Positions 6,300-15,689 of a DNA stretch of 64,000 nt are shown piece by piece. The notes under the pieces were generated by a model. It searched no databases, was not told the origin of the DNA, and saw nothing but the letters and a program-made list of their open reading frames with translations. Source of the DNA: Parvularcula sp039822105 (GTDB lineage Bacteria > Pseudomonadota > Alphaproteobacteria > Caulobacterales > Parvularculaceae); contig JBCBMW010000007.1 of the NCBI GenBank assembly GCA_039822105.1, forward strand, positions 106,526-170,525. The letters are read 5' to 3'. A program made the translations under genes and the position numbers. The first letter of the stretch is position 1; each line of letters opens with the position of its first letter.

Positions 6300-9232
6300 G
6301 CGGGTTTCGCCTGGCGGGCGGTACGGCCATTGATCGGTCACGCCCGCTCTCGTTCAGCTTTGATGGGCAAAGCTACAAGGGGTTTGCTGGTGACACGTTG
6401 GCATCGGCGCTCATAGCGAACGGCGTTCAGATCATCGGCCGCAGCTTCAAATATCACCGTCCACGCGGTGTTCTCGCCGCGGGTATTGAAGAGCCAAACG
6501 CGATCGTGACGATCGGTGAGGGGGCGCTCCAAACGCCCAACCTGAAAGCCACGACCGTTCGGTTGACCGATGGTTTGGTAGCGCAATCGGTGAACCGATG
6601 GCCCAGTCTGTCCGTAGACGCTCTTGCCGTGAGCGATGTCCTGCGCAAGTTCATCCCTGCCGGGTTCTACTATAAGACGTTCAAGCGCCCCGATTGGATG
6701 CTGTTTGAGCCTTGGATTCGAAAGGCAGCGGGGCTCGGTCGCGCGCCAAGCCTGCCAGATCCCGATAGGTATGAGCACAGATATGAGGCGTGCGATCTTT
6801 TGGTGATTGGAGGCGGTCTCGCTGGTTTGACAGCAGCGCGCGCCGCTTCCGTGTCGGGCGCCAACGTGATCATTGCAGAAATGGATGATCGCTGGGGCGG
6901 CGATTGGGTTGGTGATCCGCAGGTTGACGGCCAGCCCTTGGAGCAATGGTCTGACGCTACCGCCAGTGAGATCGAGAATGCTGCGGCTGGCAACCGGACA
7001 CTCCTGCGCACGATGGCCTTTGGCATCTATGACGGTCTGCTCACTGGGCTGGTGCAGCAGCTGGATCAACCAGACAGCTCTGTGCGTGAACGTTTGATCT
7101 GGGTACGACCTAAGCGTATTGTTGTTGCGACGGGTGCGATTGAACGCCCCTTGCCAATCGCCAACAACGATGTTCCGGGTGTTATGCTCTCTCGCTCTGC
7201 GGCTGTTTATGCAGAACGCTACGGCGTTGCAGTCGGTGCGAAGCCCGTCGCTGTCGTTGGAGATGATGAAGGCTACGACGCGGCTCTTCATCTCAAGCGA
7301 TCCGGGGTCGATGTTGGATGCGTCATCGATGTACGGGCGGAGACGCCTCAGAATCTTCGCGACCAACTCTCTGGGTACGGGATTGAGTGTGTGAACGGTG
7401 CACGCGCTGTTCGCGTGGTCGGCAGACGTGCTGTACGCGCTATCGAATACTCGGCCAGCGGACATAAAGTGCGCCGCGACTGCGATGCTGTTCTGGTATC
7501 GGGGGGATGGTCGCCGACCGTTCATCTCGCGGCGCAGGCAGGGGCCAAGCTCACTTTCGATGCTGGCGCCCAGTGCTTTGTGCCTTCCGCCATTCCCGCA
7601 GGCATAAGCGTGGTGGGCAGCGCCAGGGGACAGTTCGCAGCTCCTGAGAGCCTAGCGTTCGCAGTGAAGGAGATGGAGGAATCGCTCGCGTCTCCGACAA
7701 CGATCGGATGCCCGGAGGTGACCTGGGAGGGAGCTGGTTCACGGAGCCCAACCGCTGACGCGGCTCTGCACACCAAATTGATGCCCACCGACAGCCGGGC
7801 GTGGATTGACCTTCAGAACGACGTGACGCTTGGTGACGTTAAACTGGCTATCCAAGAGGGCTTTCGCTCTGTTGAGCATGTCAAGCGCTACACGACGCTC
7901 GGTATGGCTACGGATCAAGGGAAGACCTCCAACGTCAACGGGATTGCCGCCATGGCGTCTTGCTTGGATCGTCCGATAGCGGAGGTGGGGACGACAAAGT
8001 TCCGCCCGCCATTTGATCCGGTGAGTTTGGGCGTTTTCGCCGGGACGAGTGTTGGCAACGCGCTCCTACCAAGGCGTCATCTGCCGGCGAGGGCTGTTCA
8101 TCAACAGCTTGGTGCACAGATGGAAGATTACGGCTCGTGGAGCCGGCCTTCGTGCTATCCGCAGCACGGAGAATCTGAACACGAAGCGATTTGCCGAGAG
8201 GCCAAGGCGGTCCGATCCTCGGTCGGTCTCTTTGATGCCTCGCCACTTGGGAAGATCGAAGTCTTCGGTCCTGACGCGGCCGTGTTCCTCAACCTCTTTT
8301 GCTACAACACGATGTCGTCAATCAAACCGGGGCGCTGTCGGTATGCGTTGATGCTGAACGAAGAAGGCGTCGTGATCGATGACGGTGTCACCGCACGGCT
8401 CGGACCGGATCACTTCGTGGTCGGCACAACGAGTGGGCACGCGGACATGATCGCGTCGTCGATGATTGAGTGGCTGCAGTGCGAGTGGCAGCATCTTGAT
8501 GTCGTGGTTGAGAACGTCACCAGCAATTGGGGCGTTGTGAACGTCAACGGTCCCAAGGCGCGTGAGCTGCTCGAGCGGTGCTCGCTTGATCTCTCTTTGG
8601 CGCCCGACGAGTTCAAGCATATGGGCTTTGTTGAGGGAACGCTTGCCGGTGTGCCTTGTCGGATCCAACGCGTGAGCTTTTCCGGTGAGTTGTCATACGA
8701 AGTCGCGGTACCGTCGTCGTATACTGAGCACGTCCTGCGCCTAATGCTCAAAGCGGGAGAAGACCTGGGGGTGGTTCCCTTCGGTGTCGAAGCATTGATG
8801 TGCCTCCGGATCGAAAAGGGCTTCATTCATGTGGGGTCTGAAACCGATGGCACCACATTGCCGGATGACCTTGGCTTTGGCGGGATACGCGCGAAGAAAA
8901 AGTCGGATTTCATCGGGCGAAGGTCACTCACCCGCCGTGACGCACTGCGGCCGGGGCGCAGGCAATTTGTTGGTATCCGGCTTGAACAGTCAAATGATAC
9001 CATCGACGTCGGCGCGCATGTGCAGGACACTTCTGGCGACCGTTCGATCGGTTGGGTCTCATCATCGGCATACTCTCCAACTTTGGAGCGTCCTGTTCTG
9101 CTGGCGATGATCGAGAACGGTCGAGCACGGCACGGTGATCGCATCAAGCTTTTCGATCGTGGGCAGACGATAACAGGGGAAGTCATCCTGCCGTGCCAAT
9201 TCGATCCAGACGGGGCGCGTTTGAATGGCTGA
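6296..9232 (+). CDS. soxA: Sarcosine oxidase subunit alpha
   Basis: The 978-residue alpha chain has the three expected parts. First is an N-terminal 2Fe-2S-ferredoxin-like fold without cysteines (residues ~15-95, with SFKYHRPRG). Next is an NAD/FAD-type nucleotide-binding region (VIGGGLAGLTAARAA near 168, then the ATGAIERP segment). The C-terminal half (~590-970) is an aminomethyltransferase (GcvT)-like tetrahydrofolate domain. This domain captures the formaldehyde-level one-carbon unit as 5,10-methylene-THF, giving glycine and H2O2. It overlaps soxG by 8 bp. No folate-recycling genes (purU, glyA, folD) follow, unlike many sox operons, so the one-carbon unit must be handled elsewhere. Confidence 0.95.
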   Translation: MSGFRLAGGTAIDRSRPLSFSFDGQSYKGFAGDTLASALIANGVQIIGRSFKYHRPRGVLAAGIEEPNAIVTIGEGALQTPNLKATTVRLTDGLVAQSVNRWPSLSVDALAVSDVLRKFIPAGFYYKTFKRPDWMLFEPWIRKAAGLGRAPSLPDPDRYEHRYEACDLLVIGGGLAGLTAARAASVSGANVIIAEMDDRWGGDWVGDPQVDGQPLEQWSDATASEIENAAAGNRTLLRTMAFGIYDGLLTGLVQQLDQPDSSVRERLIWVRPKRIVVATGAIERPLPIANNDVPGVMLSRSAAVYAERYGVAVGAKPVAVVGDDEGYDAALHLKRSGVDVGCVIDVRAETPQNLRDQLSGYGIECVNGARAVRVVGRRAVRAIEYSASGHKVRRDCDAVLVSGGWSPTVHLAAQAGAKLTFDAGAQCFVPSAIPAGISVVGSARGQFAAPESLAFAVKEMEESLASPTTIGCPEVTWEGAGSRSPTADAALHTKLMPTDSRAWIDLQNDVTLGDVKLAIQEGFRSVEHVKRYTTLGMATDQGKTSNVNGIAAMASCLDRPIAEVGTTKFRPPFDPVSLGVFAGTSVGNALLPRRHLPARAVHQQLGAQMEDYGSWSRPSCYPQHGESEHEAICREAKAVRSSVGLFDASPLGKIEVFGPDAAVFLNLFCYNTMSSIKPGRCRYALMLNEEGVVIDDGVTARLGPDHFVVGTTSGHADMIASSMIEWLQCEWQHLDVVVENVTSNWGVVNVNGPKARELLERCSLDLSLAPDEFKHMGFVEGTLAGVPCRIQRVSFSGELSYEVAVPSSYTEHVLRLMLKAGEDLGVVPFGVEALMCLRIEKGFIHVGSETDGTTLPDDLGFGGIRAKKKSDFIGRRSLTRRDALRPGRRQFVGIRLEQSNDTIDVGAHVQDTSGDRSIGWVSSSAYSPTLERPVLLAMIENGRARHGDRIKLFDRGQTITGEVILPCQFDPDGARLNG

Positions 9233-9791
9233 GTTTGCGCTTCATCGTGCTGAGCACCAGATTCTCGTGAGCAACGAGGCCATCGAAGTTGTGTGCAGCA
9301 GCGGCGTGCCTATGGCGAAGCTCCTTCTTCGCTATCATAAGCCGTTCATGGCCGATCGCTCTGGTTTTCTGACTGAGGCAGGTCTGCCGCTTAAGCCGGG
9401 GTCAGCCGTCGGTGATGCCGCCGTCCGTACCCTGTGTGTTGGGCTCGGTGAGTGGCTGTTCCTCGGGCAAGACCCGATCGAGAGATCGCAGGCAGCTCGC
9501 GCTGATATCATCAGGGCGTCCGATGGTGACCTCAGCCCGCTCTTGGTCGACATCACTGACGGTCGTTTGATGCTCGATGTGTCTGGGCCGCGTGCAGCAG
9601 ACTTTCTCAAGTCGTTCGTAACGGCGCCCTTCGACACCCGCGATACGGCGGATCGCGACTGCTTTTCCACGCTCTTCGGTTCGGTTGCGTGCGTTCTGTT
9701 GGCCGACACCGATCGGAGAACGTACTCTGTGATTGTTGATGTGTCCTATACGGACTATATGAAGGGTCTCATCGCAAAGAGCACCAGCTAG
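9225..9791 (+). CDS. soxG: Sarcosine oxidase subunit gamma
   Basis: The last gene of the operon encodes a 188-residue gamma chain, slightly short for the family (about 200). The GcvT-like fold elements are present: LDVSGPRAADFLKSF and VLLADTDRRTYSVIVDVSYTDYM. The gamma subunit closes the tetrahydrofolate side of the SoxA aminomethyltransferase domain. It starts inside the soxA 3' end. Its stop (9789-9791) coincides with the stop of the converging ridA-like gene, so there is no room for a conventional intrinsic terminator between them. Confidence 0.88.
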   Translation: MAEFALHRAEHQILVSNEAIEVVCSSGVPMAKLLLRYHKPFMADRSGFLTEAGLPLKPGSAVGDAAVRTLCVGLGEWLFLGQDPIERSQAARADIIRASDGDLSPLLVDITDGRLMLDVSGPRAADFLKSFVTAPFDTRDTADRDCFSTLFGSVACVLLADTDRRTYSVIVDVSYTDYMKGLIAKSTS

Positions 9792-10159
9792 CTTTTGGGG
9801 CGCATCGCGATCGCTTCGATTTCAACCTTTGCCCCAGGGACCAGCAATTGTGCGACCACGGTGGAACGCGCGGGCAACTCGATGCCGTCAAACGCCGCGG
9901 CATACGCGCTGTTGAATGGTTGAAAATCCTCAGGATCAGTGAGCCAAACCGTGGTTTTGACGATGTCTCGCATCTCGAGGCCAGCTGTCTTGAGGACTGC
10001 CCCTATACGTTCGAAAACGCGTTGAGTCTGCACCCCTACCGTCGTCCCAACAATGGACCCTTGGTCATCGAAGGCGAGCTGTCCTGATAGGAAGACCAGG
10101 TCTCCAGCTTCTCTATAGAGCGAGAGGGGAACCGGGGGCAGATTGCCTGTCTCTGTCAT
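9788..10159 (-). CDS. RidA family (YjgF/UK114) enamine/imine deaminase-like protein
   Basis: From the ATG at 10159 (GAGGA ribosome site about 8 bases upstream) it encodes 123 residues, the normal RidA length; the frame is open far upstream but that part is not protein-like. Family features include VFLSGQLAFDD, VQTQRVFERIGAVLKTAG, the conserved VWLTDPEDF and the C-terminal KVEIEAIAM. RidA proteins hydrolyse reactive 2-aminoacrylate and related imines made by PLP-dependent dehydratases and amino acid oxidases. Both kinds of enzyme are neighbours here. It is the distal gene of the run PLP enzyme - XRE regulator - M81 - serine hydrolase - RidA. Confidence 0.9.
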   Translation of the reverse strand: MTETGNLPPVPLSLYREAGDLVFLSGQLAFDDQGSIVGTTVGVQTQRVFERIGAVLKTAGLEMRDIVKTTVWLTDPEDFQPFNSAYAAAFDGIELPARSTVVAQLLVPGAKVEIEAIAMRPKS

Positions 10160-10170
10160 ATTATACGTCC

Positions 10171-12003
10171 TCAGTTCAACGATAGGGGTGTGAAGAGGTT
10201 CAGATAGAGCGCCGTTGTCAGGAGGATCAGCGCGGCTGCGCTGCTCGACAACAAGACAACGCGCGCGGGCCAGGCCAGCTCTTCGCGATGCCGCAGAAGC
10301 AACGCCGTCGGTGTTGCCGCCGACACAATGAGTAGGCAGCTCGACGCAAACAGAACACTCATGCGCCATGTTTGTGCACTGAAAATATCCGAAAAGAAAG
10401 ACGATCCGCCCGGGCCTGGCGCGAGGAGTGCGGCTCCTGCGGTGGCCAGCACGACAGGCAGGATGAACGTCGACCATGCGCCGGGCAGGCGCATAACAAT
10501 CGCCGCCCCCGCAGCGATGATGCCCAAAACTGCCGCGACAACCGTGGCTTTCGTGCGCAGCGATGGCGAGGTGAGCAGCGTTTCCGCCGCCCAGGCGTTG
10601 GAGCTTTCGAGTATCAGACCCTCACGGACCGCGATGATTTGAGGTGCTCTTCCATCGGCTGGTTTTGCGGCAAACACGCCGTCGGCAATCGGCCGGTAGG
10701 GGCCCTGGCCGCGGAACATGAAGCCATCCTCCGTATGCACGACATCGGTCGGTGCACCCAGGGCAAGGACCATCTCAGGTGATTTATGGGGACGACGCTC
10801 AGGCATGTATCGTCCAGGCTTGGGATAGCCCTCCTGGCCGTTACCATACTCTGGCGTTTCGTGCGGTCCGAGCGCGGCCTGCAGAAAGCTGTCCCTGAGG
10901 AGGCCAAAGTCGAACGGGGATGCCTCGTCTTTTGTTGGGGATCCTGCCCAACCAATGAACATCGCCGTTTGGGTTTCCGGGATTAGGACGAGCCATGATG
11001 AAAAGACCCCGAAGGCTCCGGCATGTTGCGCGACTGGCTGATCGTTCCAGTCCGTCAAGAACCAGGCCATACCGACGCTAGGGAGGCTCGGGTGGTTCCC
11101 GCCCAACGGCTCGAGCAGTTCTGCGCCTTCGCCCGACGCGTCTGCCTCGAACACGCCAATCGCGTAGCGCGCCATGTCTGTCGCTGTGGCCTCAATCGAG
11201 CCGGTGGGTGCGAAGAAGGGGGCGTTCGCCTTGTGTGGGATGGTTTCATGCCCTTCTGTGGTCGGCGACCACGGAAGAGCGAGGGCAGGGGTTCCAACTT
11301 CGGCATAACCAAGGTCGGTGTTGGTCATGCCGAACGGTTGGAAGATCTGTTGACGCATGAAGTCTTGGAGGGTCTGGCCCGTCAAGTCCTCCACCATGGC
11401 GCCGAGGATCGGCGGGTTGATGTTGGCATAGACCGTCAGTGTCCCAGGCTCGCGCACAATCTCCGGTATCGCTCTTTGGGCGTAGTTTGCATCAGCAGGG
11501 ATCGTCGTCAGTCCGTGACGGACATAGCCAAAGCCGCGCTCCTCGAAACCTGAGCGGTGGCTCAGCAAATGACGAATGGTGACTTCTGTTCCGTCCCAGT
11601 TGGGGAGCGTGATGCGCTCGAGATAGGTGTTGGCGGGATCATCAATCGAGGTGATGGTCCCATCGTCAACCAGCCGCTTCACCGCCAATGCCGTGAAGGT
11701 CTTCGTCACTGAGGCGATCAAGAAGCGATCCGTTGAGGGATCAATAGGCTCGCCGTCTGGTCCTCCATTGCACCCAAGGCCTAGCGCCGCGACGATCTTC
11801 CCGTCACTGACGACGGAGACCGAGGCAAGCGATGCTGCGCCGTTCGTCATGGGCGCACGGACCTGGGTCTCCAGCCAGGTTGCGACCCAGGCTGGTGTCT
11901 TCTCTGCTGTTTCCGCCCAAGTCTCACAGCCGATGGCTGTGCTGCCCAGCACCAGCGTGACAACGGCGGCGACAAAGCGCCGAAGAAAGTCTGTCATCAG
12001 CAT
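10171..12003 (-). CDS. Serine hydrolase, beta-lactamase/S12 family, with C-terminal membrane domain
   Basis: The ATG at 12003 directly follows the M81 stop (12005-12007), suggesting coupling; a longer reading would run into the M81 gene. The 610-residue protein has an N-terminal signal/anchor, then a class C beta-lactamase-like domain: S98-V-T-K101 (nucleophile and general base), Tyr-Ala-Asn (VYANINPP) and a late QHAGAFG in the KTG position. The last ~120 residues contain about four hydrophobic helices (from VVAAVLGIIAAG to LLTTALYLNLF). It is probably a periplasmic peptidase/amidase or esterase held in the inner membrane. MlrB of microcystin degraders belongs to the same broad fold. Its M81 neighbour and the paralogous pair at 17.2-20.9 kb suggest a functional M81/serine hydrolase couple. 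Confidence 0.88.
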   Translation of the reverse strand: MLMTDFLRRFVAAVVTLVLGSTAIGCETWAETAEKTPAWVATWLETQVRAPMTNGAASLASVSVVSDGKIVAALGLGCNGGPDGEPIDPSTDRFLIASVTKTFTALAVKRLVDDGTITSIDDPANTYLERITLPNWDGTEVTIRHLLSHRSGFEERGFGYVRHGLTTIPADANYAQRAIPEIVREPGTLTVYANINPPILGAMVEDLTGQTLQDFMRQQIFQPFGMTNTDLGYAEVGTPALALPWSPTTEGHETIPHKANAPFFAPTGSIEATATDMARYAIGVFEADASGEGAELLEPLGGNHPSLPSVGMAWFLTDWNDQPVAQHAGAFGVFSSWLVLIPETQTAMFIGWAGSPTKDEASPFDFGLLRDSFLQAALGPHETPEYGNGQEGYPKPGRYMPERRPHKSPEMVLALGAPTDVVHTEDGFMFRGQGPYRPIADGVFAAKPADGRAPQIIAVREGLILESSNAWAAETLLTSPSLRTKATVVAAVLGIIAAGAAIVMRLPGAWSTFILPVVLATAGAALLAPGPGGSSFFSDIFSAQTWRMSVLFASSCLLIVSAATPTALLLRHREELAWPARVVLLSSSAAALILLTTALYLNLFTPLSLN

Positions 12004-12004
12004 A

Positions 12005-13453
12005 TCAATTGTCTTCCGTGAACGGCCAGATCGAGCGATCGATGTTTCGGAACGGCAAAGCCTTGAGGTCGAGGGATGCGACGCCGGGACTGTCGACATA
12101 GGCGACCTCCTTTTCCATCATCGCGAAGCCGGCCGTGAAGTGCTGCATAGATTTCACGACGAACAGTTGCTTCTGCTCCACATCGATGCCGAAATTGGAG
12201 AACGCGGTCGGGCTGAAACACTGACTACGCTTCGAAGTCAGCATGATGTCAAATGATCCGTTCACGCGGATTGCCGCGACATCGCCGAGGGGAATCTTCA
12301 TGACAATAATGTCGTAGATGGCATCGTCCGTGACCTTCAGGACCTCAACGTGAAGGTCCATCGGGTCACCTGAGAGTGCGCAGGCCTTGCCGCCGACCCG
12401 GAGGTCGATCATTGCTCCTTCGCCGGCTGCTTTTGCAATCGATGCGGCAACGGGGTCGTGGATGAACCCGGCGCAGGCCTCTGTTAGGCCGGACTCAATC
12501 AGAGCACCGATGAGATGCGTCGTGTCGCTGGGGCAACCGGCGCCGGGGTTGTCGGCAAAATCAGCGAGCACAAGCGGGACGTCCCGGGCGACGTGCGCTT
12601 TCTCAACAGCCTCCTCAACGGTGATCAGCTTGGTCATGGTTTGCCCACGGAGCGCGCATGTCGCATCGCCCAGCTCTTGTGCGGTGGCTGCCGCGAGGTC
12701 TTGGTCGCCATCTGTAATGACAAGGGTTTTTGTGCCGTAGTCAGCCACGTCGCCCCAGGGAAAGCCGTGGATCAACGATGCCACCAGAACACCGCTGCGC
12801 TGTTCCATGTCCTCTTGAAGCCTCACCAGCGAGGCTGTCGGCTCGTTGGGTGTAAAGAACATATCCATCATGCGGCAGTCATGGGTCACGATCACCGGGT
12901 TGATCTCACCGCGTTGCGTTTTGATAGCGAGGTCGACCAGCTCTCGCGCTCTGGCCTCACCATCGGTGTGCGGATACTCTTTGAAAGGGATCAGAAGATC
13001 AGCGTTTTCGAGCATGCGCTCAGATAGATGGCAGTGGGGATCCAGGGTGGCCCCGATCACCGCCTTAGGACCCACCAAAGAGCGGATGCGCGCAAGGATC
13101 TCTCCCTCACAGTCTTCACAGCCATCCGCGACCATGGCGCCGTGGAGGCCCAAGAGAACGATGTCGACATCACCTGCGGTGACCAGGTCGCTGATCAACG
13201 TATCGGAAAGGCGTTTCCACGTCTGCGCGTTGATGGGACCCGCAGGGTGCGCGCCGCCGCAAAATCCTTCGTGCAGAGTCCATCCGTGTTCAGCGCAGAC
13301 TTCACGCGCGACCCACAAGGGGTAGGTATAGAGCGACGGCTCTTCCGGATGGGTGCCGGCGGGATAGGAGAGCTCTTCGAAAGCTGCATCGCCGGCGCGG
13401 ATGGGTGAGAAGGTATTTGTCTCCGTCTGTAGAGACCCAGCAAATATTCTCAT
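12005..13453 (-). CDS. M81 family metallopeptidase (MlrC-like), copy 1
   Basis: This 482-residue protein starts MRIFAGSLQTETNTFSP, the hallmark M81 N-terminus. It continues with LLGLHGAM (~100), LDPHCHLS (Asp138-x-His140, His142), KEYPHTD (~158-164), HGFPWGD, FADNPGAGCPSDTT and the C-terminal KSMQHF. M81 contains MlrC, the metallopeptidase that finishes linearised microcystin, but most members are uncharacterised. A GGAGGG ribosome site precedes the ATG at 13453. It is cytoplasmic (no signal) and sits between the regulator and the serine hydrolase gene in one operon. It is paralogous to the protein at 17247 but clearly diverged from it. The family is certain; the peptide substrate is unknown. 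Confidence 0.93.
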   Translation of the reverse strand: MRIFAGSLQTETNTFSPIRAGDAAFEELSYPAGTHPEEPSLYTYPLWVAREVCAEHGWTLHEGFCGGAHPAGPINAQTWKRLSDTLISDLVTAGDVDIVLLGLHGAMVADGCEDCEGEILARIRSLVGPKAVIGATLDPHCHLSERMLENADLLIPFKEYPHTDGEARARELVDLAIKTQRGEINPVIVTHDCRMMDMFFTPNEPTASLVRLQEDMEQRSGVLVASLIHGFPWGDVADYGTKTLVITDGDQDLAAATAQELGDATCALRGQTMTKLITVEEAVEKAHVARDVPLVLADFADNPGAGCPSDTTHLIGALIESGLTEACAGFIHDPVAASIAKAAGEGAMIDLRVGGKACALSGDPMDLHVEVLKVTDDAIYDIIVMKIPLGDVAAIRVNGSFDIMLTSKRSQCFSPTAFSNFGIDVEQKQLFVVKSMQHFTAGFAMMEKEVAYVDSPGVASLDLKALPFRNIDRSIWPFTEDN

Positions 13454-13471
13454 CGACCCTCCGTATAGTAC

Positions 13472-14143
13472 CTAGTTGTGCTCGACGTTCACCGAGACGA
13501 TCCAGGTCTCTTCGCCTTCGTCGGCGGCGTTGATGAAAGCGTGACCCATCAAACTGTCGAGGTAGACACCTTCGCCGACCTCAAGTGTACGAGGCGCGTA
13601 ATACTCAGTATAGACCTCGATGCGTCCTTTGGTGACAAAGATAAACTCTTCACCCGGGTGCGAAAGCAAGGGGCCGAACTCCTCGACGCTCCTTGCCCGC
13701 ACCTGGGAGACGATCGGGATCATCTTCTTTACTCGGATGTTCTCGCAAAGGTATCGGTAGAGGTAGTTTGGCGTATCAACGCGAGAGCCTGAATCGGCGA
13801 GCGCCCAGTCAATCCGCGAGGCAGGCCTCGCGGCTGCGTCTTGGTTGGCGCTGTCGGAGCTCGACAAGAACTCGGAGAGTGACATCCCGAACGCAGAGGC
13901 CGTGAGCAGCAGGCGATCATAGGTGAGGGACAGCTTGCCGTTCTCGACCTTTGAGATGGTGGATATCGCCATCCCTGTGCGCTCGCTTAGCTCGCTAAGT
14001 TTCCAGCCGCGCTCGGTGCGAAGTTGCCGAATGTGCTGTCCCAAGTCTTCTGGCTGTGTGCCAACCCACTTTTGCTGGTCTTCCCGGGTGCCAGCGATAT
14101 CGACCCGGCGCTTTTTGCGGTCTTCGGGGGAGTTGGTTGCCAT
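13472..14143 (-). CDS. XRE-family transcriptional regulator with C-terminal cupin domain
   Basis: The ATG at 14143 is chosen over the longer frame (to 14308) because a GGAAGAG site precedes it and the upstream extension has low complexity. The 223-residue product has a lambda-repressor-type helix-turn-helix at ~45-100 (LGQHIRQLRTERGWKLSELS, TGMAISTISKVENGKLS). A cupin follows at ~150-220 (LLSHPGEEFIFVTKGRIEVY, LEVGEGVYLDSLMGHAF). Such regulators usually repress amino acid, amine or peptide catabolic genes and release DNA when the cupin binds a metabolite. It is the only transcription factor in region A, so it is the prime candidate to bind motif A. Confidence 0.9.
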   Translation of the reverse strand: MATNSPEDRKKRRVDIAGTREDQQKWVGTQPEDLGQHIRQLRTERGWKLSELSERTGMAISTISKVENGKLSLTYDRLLLTASAFGMSLSEFLSSSDSANQDAAARPASRIDWALADSGSRVDTPNYLYRYLCENIRVKKMIPIVSQVRARSVEEFGPLLSHPGEEFIFVTKGRIEVYTEYYAPRTLEVGEGVYLDSLMGHAFINAADEGEETWIVSVNVEHN

Positions 14144-14393
14144 GCTCAAATCTCTTCCTTGCGCGCGCCTTGCCGGATCCGGCCGAAGCCGCACCACCGA
14201 TAAGGGCATTGTCTTGCGGGAAGATGCTTTAGGCATGTTGGAGTGATCCCACCAGCGTCTGGTTCTGGGGCTCTTTGCGGCGGGGTGTTCTGAGGCCCGC
14301 GACGGCACGCTCTGTTGTGTGGAGCGGCGCTGAGAGGGCAGAGCCTTTCTGCATTGATGCGGCGACCTGAGGTGTGTGGTTCACTCTCATGGC
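14144..14393. other. Spacer between the XRE-cupin gene and the upstream PLP-enzyme gene
   Basis: These 250 bp hold no credible coding frame. A perfect 12-bp palindrome, gccggatccggc, lies at 14172-14183, but no T-run follows it, so it is not called a terminator. The regulator promoter probably lies here; no copy of motif A was found in it. Confidence 0.5.
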
Positions 14394-15689
14394 TTAGAAA
14401 TACGTCCGCACGAGATCGACGACGTCGTAGTTCTCATCGATGGCGTAGAGGCATCTCCATTTGTCAAAAGTGGTGCAGGGATGCGACACGCCAAAGCCAA
14501 CGAGATCGCCGATCTGGAGCGGCGACGTGTCTGGCGCATCAAGGTACGTGTGTTGATCGTTCATTGCAACGGCGACGTGGCTATCAAGGCGCTGCAGGTT
14601 TGGACCTGCACCCGGTGTTCCGAACACCTTCGGCTGGGGAAGAGCCAGGTCCGTTCCTGCATCGCGTTTGCCCAGGGCACAGATCACGCGGCCAGGCTCT
14701 GGCGTAGACTGCACAAGCCCCCAAACCATCAGTGCACCGTGGAGATCTGGCGCGGACAGGCCTGTTTCGGTTTCGCGCGCGCGGATATCCTGGAGGGCAT
14801 CCTCATACATGCCGTGATCGTGACTGATATAGCATCCAGAGCGCACGACGATATCAGTCGGTACGCTGAGGCCTGCGCTACGAAACGAGTGAACGGCGAG
14901 GTCGAAAAACCCCGACCCTCCCGCGGACAAAATGAGCGGCTCTTCGCCGACGAGATCCGCTTCGATGCACGTCTTCGCCACTTCAATGGCAAAGCTGAAC
15001 AGGTCTTCAACTTGGCTTGTCGAGGTCTTGGGTCCGAAGATCCCTTCGTAACACCCCACACCTCGAAATGATAACCGGCCATCAGAACGATTGATGGCCT
15101 CGACGATCGGCTGCAGGTCCTGCATGTGCCGGATCCCCGAGCGGCCGCCTTTGATCCCCGTTTCGATCAGGATGTTCAAAGGGCGCGACAGACCAAGATC
15201 TTCGCAGGCTGAGGATATTCGTTCGGCTTGGGCAGGATGGTCGATGAACGTATAAAAATCGAAGCCCGGGTCATCCATCAGTTCACGTATGACGTAGCGG
15301 ATCTCAGCATCGCCCACCAATTGATTGGCCATCATGATCCGATTGACGCCCATCGCGCGGTAGGAGCGAACGTGATGCCCCGTGGCGGCTGTGATCCCCC
15401 ACGCCCCATCGTCGAGTTGTTTCTTGAACAGCTTGGGCGACATGGTCGTCTTTCCATGTGGAGCGAACTTGACGCCGCTTGAGGCCATGAACTGCCGCAT
15501 GGCCGCACTGTTCCGCTCGATTGTCGGCCATGAAAGCGTTGCCGCTGGGTACATGATCGAGCCGTCGAACAGATTGATATGCGCGTCCCGAACATCATTG
15601 TCTGAGCGCCCCTCAAGCCCTGTTGGTAGGGCCTTGAGCCGCCAGTCAAGGACGTCGTCGTCGATAAGATCTGGGCTCTGGTTGGTCAT
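14394..15689 (-). CDS. PLP-dependent amino acid deaminase/aldolase, D-threonine aldolase/D-serine dehydratase family
   Basis: From the ATG at 15689 this is about 431 residues; the frame stays open to 15941 but the extra part is not conserved-looking and contains operator copy 3. It is a fold-type III (alanine racemase-like N-domain) enzyme. The PLP lysine lies in FAPHGKTTMSP, ILIETGIKGGRSGI and ILSAGGSGFFD follow in the barrel, and the C-terminal GFGVSHPCTTFDKW carries the His-x-Cys metal site of D-serine dehydratase/D-threonine aldolase relatives. It would convert a D-hydroxy amino acid to a keto acid plus ammonia, or to glycine plus aldehyde. The 2-aminoacrylate made by a dehydratase is a RidA substrate, and ridA is downstream in the same run. 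Start 15701 is an alternative. Confidence 0.88.
   Translation of the reverse strand: MTNQSPDLIDDDVLDWRLKALPTGLEGRSDNDVRDAHINLFDGSIMYPAATLSWPTIERNSAAMRQFMASSGVKFAPHGKTTMSPKLFKKQLDDGAWGITAATGHHVRSYRAMGVNRIMMANQLVGDAEIRYVIRELMDDPGFDFYTFIDHPAQAERISSACEDLGLSRPLNILIETGIKGGRSGIRHMQDLQPIVEAINRSDGRLSFRGVGCYEGIFGPKTSTSQVEDLFSFAIEVAKTCIEADLVGEEPLILSAGGSGFFDLAVHSFRSAGLSVPTDIVVRSGCYISHDHGMYEDALQDIRARETETGLSAPDLHGALMVWGLVQSTPEPGRVICALGKRDAGTDLALPQPKVFGTPGAGPNLQRLDSHVAVAMNDQHTYLDAPDTSPLQIGDLVGFGVSHPCTTFDKWRCLYAIDENYDVVDLVRTYF

Noticed and set aside
6338..7525. 395-residue frame opposite soxA
   Set aside because: It is the antisense shadow of a clearly conserved gene, with no recognisable domain or ribosome site.
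10160..10477. Longer RidA-like frame to 10477
   Set aside because: It lies on the serine hydrolase coding sequence in another frame; RidA proteins are about 125 residues and ATG 10159 has a ribosome site.
14172..14183. Perfect palindrome gccggatccggc
   Set aside because: It is a single copy with no T-run and no relation to motif A, so it is noted only as a possible chance palindrome.
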